Origin: Phoebastria nigripes
Taxonomy: Eukaryota > Chordata > Aves > Procellariiformes > Diomedeidae
Assembly: GCA_035582835.1 (NCBI GenBank)
Contig: JAYKAV010001289.1
Coordinates: 1,157,046-1,221,045, forward strand
DNA length: 64,000 bases
Direction: 5' to 3'
Under the pieces are notes generated by a model, which searched no databases, was not told where the DNA came from, and saw only the letters and a list, made by a program, of their open reading frames with translations. Position 1 is the first letter of the stretch; the number at the start of each line of letters is the position of its first letter. The translations under genes and the position numbers were made by a program. Positions 60,895 to 64,000 of this stretch are shown piece after piece.

Positions 60895-61860
60895 GAAGAT
60901 ACCATGCCAAGCCTTTTGAAATGAAAGCTGGGGCAGGCCTAGTGGAGATTAATGTAGGAAAAATGCTGCTGGCTTGATAAGCCACAGATGTCTGTGAGAT
61001 TTGCTGAGGCTGTTGACAGCTCGTGATGGTTTGCAGCTTGCAAGGTCCCCCTTCCCCAGGACCAATGTGCTAGATACTTGGCTGGTGGCGCAGGGCAGGG
61101 TTCGGCCCAGCGTGGGTGTTGGGTGAAGGGTTTGAGGAGACCTGGAAGAAAAACTGATGAGAGCTTTAGACCTGTTCTGGACCCAGACTGTCATTGCAGG
61201 GTTTTCTTATGTGCTGCACCTATTTATGCAAAAGGAGTGACTTTTTTTAAAAAATAATGTTACTACTAGCAACTGTTTTTGTAACACTGTCATGGGAAAA
61301 CATATAAGCTGGTGAAATTCTGTGAAAGCATAAGATGGTGGTGGAAACTCAGCCTATTACACTGATCTTGGGGGATTGAAAAGGTGACTTATGTTGGTGG
61401 AATCATTCCCAGTGGGTAGATAGGAGCTGCGCTTCTGTTAACTCTACGTACATAATTAAAACTATGCAACTTTTTTTAGAGAAGACCTTCATTGAGTCCT
61501 GTTAGGTAGTACCAGTAACGCTAACAAATTGACAGCAACTTGTTGTTTGCTCTTTTTAAGTTTAAGAGCATCCTCTCATCAAACACTGTCACAGGAGCTG
61601 TGCAGAGTGTGACAGGAGGTCCCCCGGCAGCCTGTTAGGAAATGGGGTGNTCTGGGTGCGATGAAAGTTTTTGTTCAAAGTTGTAAATGATTTCTTCTCA
61701 TTCGTCCTCACTTCCTTTTCCTACCACTCAGCCGGTTTCTTAAGTTTTGGTAGATTGACAGGAGGGGTACTAAAACTCTAAAATCTCAGTCCTGAATAGT
61801 AGCAGTCACTTCAAGTCTGTAATTTTATACATGAAGTTAGGACTTCTCATCTGTATCACT

Positions 61861-61912
61861 TATTTTTATATATATTAAAATAATTATATATAAAAATATA
61901 TATTATTTAATT
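61861..61912. repeat. AT-rich repeat (TATA/ATAT)
   Basis: Almost pure A/T with partially self-complementary TATATATA and AATATATATT words. Confidence 0.9.
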
Positions 61913-62826
61913 CTAATTTCATCAGCCACTTTATCACCTTGTCTTTTAGGATTTCAGGTATTGGGGTTTTTTGGGAAGAAAGTATTTTTAAAATTTCTTC
62001 TGTCAGCTCACGTTTCTGTTGCTTTGTTTTTAGAAAGTTACAGATGATTGCTTATATAAAAATATGCCAAAATTCATAATTTCTTGACATTTTTCACACA
62101 TATAGACTACATTCTTTGTGAGATGCTGCCAGTTAGACTATTTTTGAATCAAGCTCTGTTGTCTTCATGATATCAAGGCCAAGTACTTCACTGACTTGTT
62201 GAGATAATGTACACATGAAGTTATCCCTTGCATGCCGTCAGTGACCTTTCATGCAGAAATCCCCTGGGAGTCTCATCCTCTGTTTCGATTAAGGTTTTTC
62301 CAAAGCTGCATTCTTGCATGCCCTGATATTGTGTGTTCAGATTTATTTTAGACAGAAAATTAATTTGATTAAATTTGCTGTTAGTTTTAAGTGATGCTTT
62401 TTTCATCACCATAAAATACCTTTGCACACACTGGTGTTTATATGAAACTTCTTGGTACCGGTACTTTCCACATCTGGGTAGCAGACTGGAATTGGTACAA
62501 CCCCAATATCCAACAAGTCTCAGGCAAACGCAGAAAATTGCTTTGCTAAAATATTTTGAAAATAATTTGAACCAAAATAATCTTTGGGTTTTTTCCCACA
62601 AGAACAGCAAAGTTTTCTATAAAATCGTGATAAACACTAGGTAAGAAAGTATATTCACATTATCTTGAAATGGGTGTAGTGATTTAAATGCAAATTTATC
62701 TATAATATGATCTATGCATGTGCTTGTAAATGAATTAGCAAAGATTCAGGCCTTTCTTGTCATCTTTGCAATGCCGTCATTTTTTTGTAGTGGCAGCCTC
62801 TATTGCATGCCCAGGCTGGTACAGTT

Positions 62827-62887
62827 TGCCTTGTGTCTAATCTCATGCCACCTAATTACATCTAATTAATTAATTAGACACAAGGCA
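62827..62887. repeat. Inverted repeat, 15-bp perfect arms, 31-base loop
   Basis: The left arm TGCCTTGTGTCTAAT (62827-62841) is the exact reverse complement of ATTAGACACAAGGCA (62873-62887). The loop contains a TAATTAATTAATTA-type block. It could fold as a hairpin in RNA or DNA. Confidence 0.9.
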
Positions 62888-63294
62888 TCTCATGGTGCAC
62901 TTCAGAGGCAGCTGATATTTAGCATATACATTTTTATTGGGAAAACTTGTACATTGGTAGCACACACAAGTTTGATAAAGCTGAGAAATAATTTCCATAA
63001 ATGATAGGAAAACTTCTATTCCCTGTACCCTCAAAAGTAGCAATAGTTTTAGGGGAATTTTAAAGGAAAATGGTATAAAACTTATCAACAATATAACTTT
63101 AGTTACCCAAAATGTTTGGATATTTGAGGAAGAAAATTGAAAATTGTTTCATTTCAATTCTTCTATAAAATAAAGAGGTTCCAACATTTTTTTGAAGTAG
63201 GTGAGAAGGATGGAGACTGACTATGTTATGTATCATATTATATATAAAATCAGCTTGATCTCATAGATCTTTCCAATATCCTGTGTTCACAATT

Positions 63295-63311
63295 GGGGGG
63301 GGGGGGGGGGG
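63295..63311. repeat. Poly-G run (G17)
   Basis: Seventeen consecutive G bases. Assembly length is likely uncertain. Confidence 0.95.
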
Positions 63312-64000
63312 ATAAAAAGTATTATAGATCAGGCTCATCTAATTCTTCTTTATGCTTATGAGCACCCAAGAGATTGGCATAGCAATAGTAAAGTAAATAT
63401 CTGATGCCCTCTAGTACCATCATGGTATTAGCAAAGGAAACACCGTTATCTGCATTTGCAAAGGGGTAACTGAGGCCCTGCTCAGTTGAGCCCCAGAGAG
63501 GACTTTTTCGGCAGCTTTCTTCTTTGTGGCTTATCAGTGCAAAGAAATCTTCTGTTCTTGTTGGTTTTGCGGCTCCTGTGGGGCTCTCGGTAAAGCTCCC
63601 ACATGTTACTGTCTAAAATCTTGTATCCCTGGGTGGCATTTAGACCTTCAGTATTCAGGGCATTGTTTTTCCTTGCCCAGAGGAATAAATGATTAGTTCA
63701 TCAGCTGTAGATTGGTGTGCACCTTTGCGGGTAAATCCAACAATGTAAATGTAAATTCAATTCTAGGAGTTTTGTGATGGGCAGCAGGGTAAAAATGTCC
63801 CCCCATTTGGGATGGGAACGTGCCTCCCTATCTCCAGACAAGGTTTCTTTTAGGTAGCTCATCTGTTGTGCTAAGCCAACCTGCAACAGGGATTTCAGCA
63901 TTATTTATAGCTTTATTATGCGAGTCTGTAGGGTAAGGCATAAGCGCAGTTTAATGAGGTGCTAAGAAAAAGAGTTTTGAGTAACTTATTCTCTGAGTTT

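Larger units (their letters stand above)
53497..64000. other. Intergenic DNA without recognised genes
   Basis: No conserved exon or long repeat was recognised. It contains a GT/TATG microsatellite near 59404-59434, T20 at 60875-60894, a GC-rich patch near 60290-60480 with overlapping chance ORFs on both strands, an AT-repeat at 61861-61912, an inverted repeat at 62827-62887 and G17 at 63295-63311. MYOD1 coding sequence was not found. Confidence 0.55.

Noticed and set aside
60205..60985. Overlapping ORFs on both strands in GC-rich DNA
   Set aside because: Several mutually overlapping frames with proline/serine-rich content are typical of GC-rich non-coding DNA; no family motif was seen.
9237..64000. 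PTPRQ or MYOD1 exons, tRNA genes, CRISPR arrays
   Set aside because: Looked for fibronectin-III motifs, a bHLH exon, tRNA box patterns and regular spaced repeats; none was convincing. This is animal DNA, so CRISPR arrays are not expected.

Overview
The window looks like nuclear DNA of a bird, probably not a galliform. It is AT-rich and non-coding over most of its length, genes are broken into short exons with GT..AG borders, and the interspersed repeats are avian: three CR1 (chicken repeat 1) LINE copies and a class III endogenous retrovirus whose LTR matches the ERVL-type LTRs common in neoavian genomes. Scattered single Ns and a 202-base N run (43443-43644) mark a draft assembly.

Left part (1-9240): the last four coding exons of an otogelin-family gene on the + strand (129-248, 1556-1601, 6269-6348, 7647-7847). 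The splice phases agree (0/0, 0/1, 1/0, 0/stop). Together they encode about 148 residues: the end of a VWC-like cysteine-rich stretch and a complete C-terminal cystine-knot (CTCK) domain. I favour OTOG over its paralogue OTOGL, from the recalled form of the C-terminus and because no fibronectin-III exons of PTPRQ (the usual neighbour of OTOGL) are visible downstream. In other vertebrates OTOG is followed by a long gene-free interval and then MYOD1, which would fit the emptiness seen here. MYOD1 itself is not in the window.

Middle and right (9240-64000): I recognise no conserved gene. This part holds two weak candidate exons near 13.5 and 14.8 kb; a minus-strand CR1 (about 24967-27527); a local CpG-dense patch near 31.25-31.56 kb; a decayed, internally deleted minus-strand ERVL provirus (35504 to about 38100) with its 3' LTR, polypurine tract, integrase remnant and gag remnant; and a plus-strand CR1 (about 41776-44029). 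It also holds several homopolymer or simple repeats and a few short ORFs or candidate exons that may be chance.

The most notable structure is the CR1 pair. The two copies lie in inverted orientation about 14.5 kb apart. Over about 1 kb they are nearly identical and share the same three disabling mutations, then drop abruptly to roughly 80 % similarity by eye. That pattern fits gene conversion, or an assembly artefact, and not two independent insertions. I found no convincing new biological system; the remaining findings are mostly hypotheses with stated tests.
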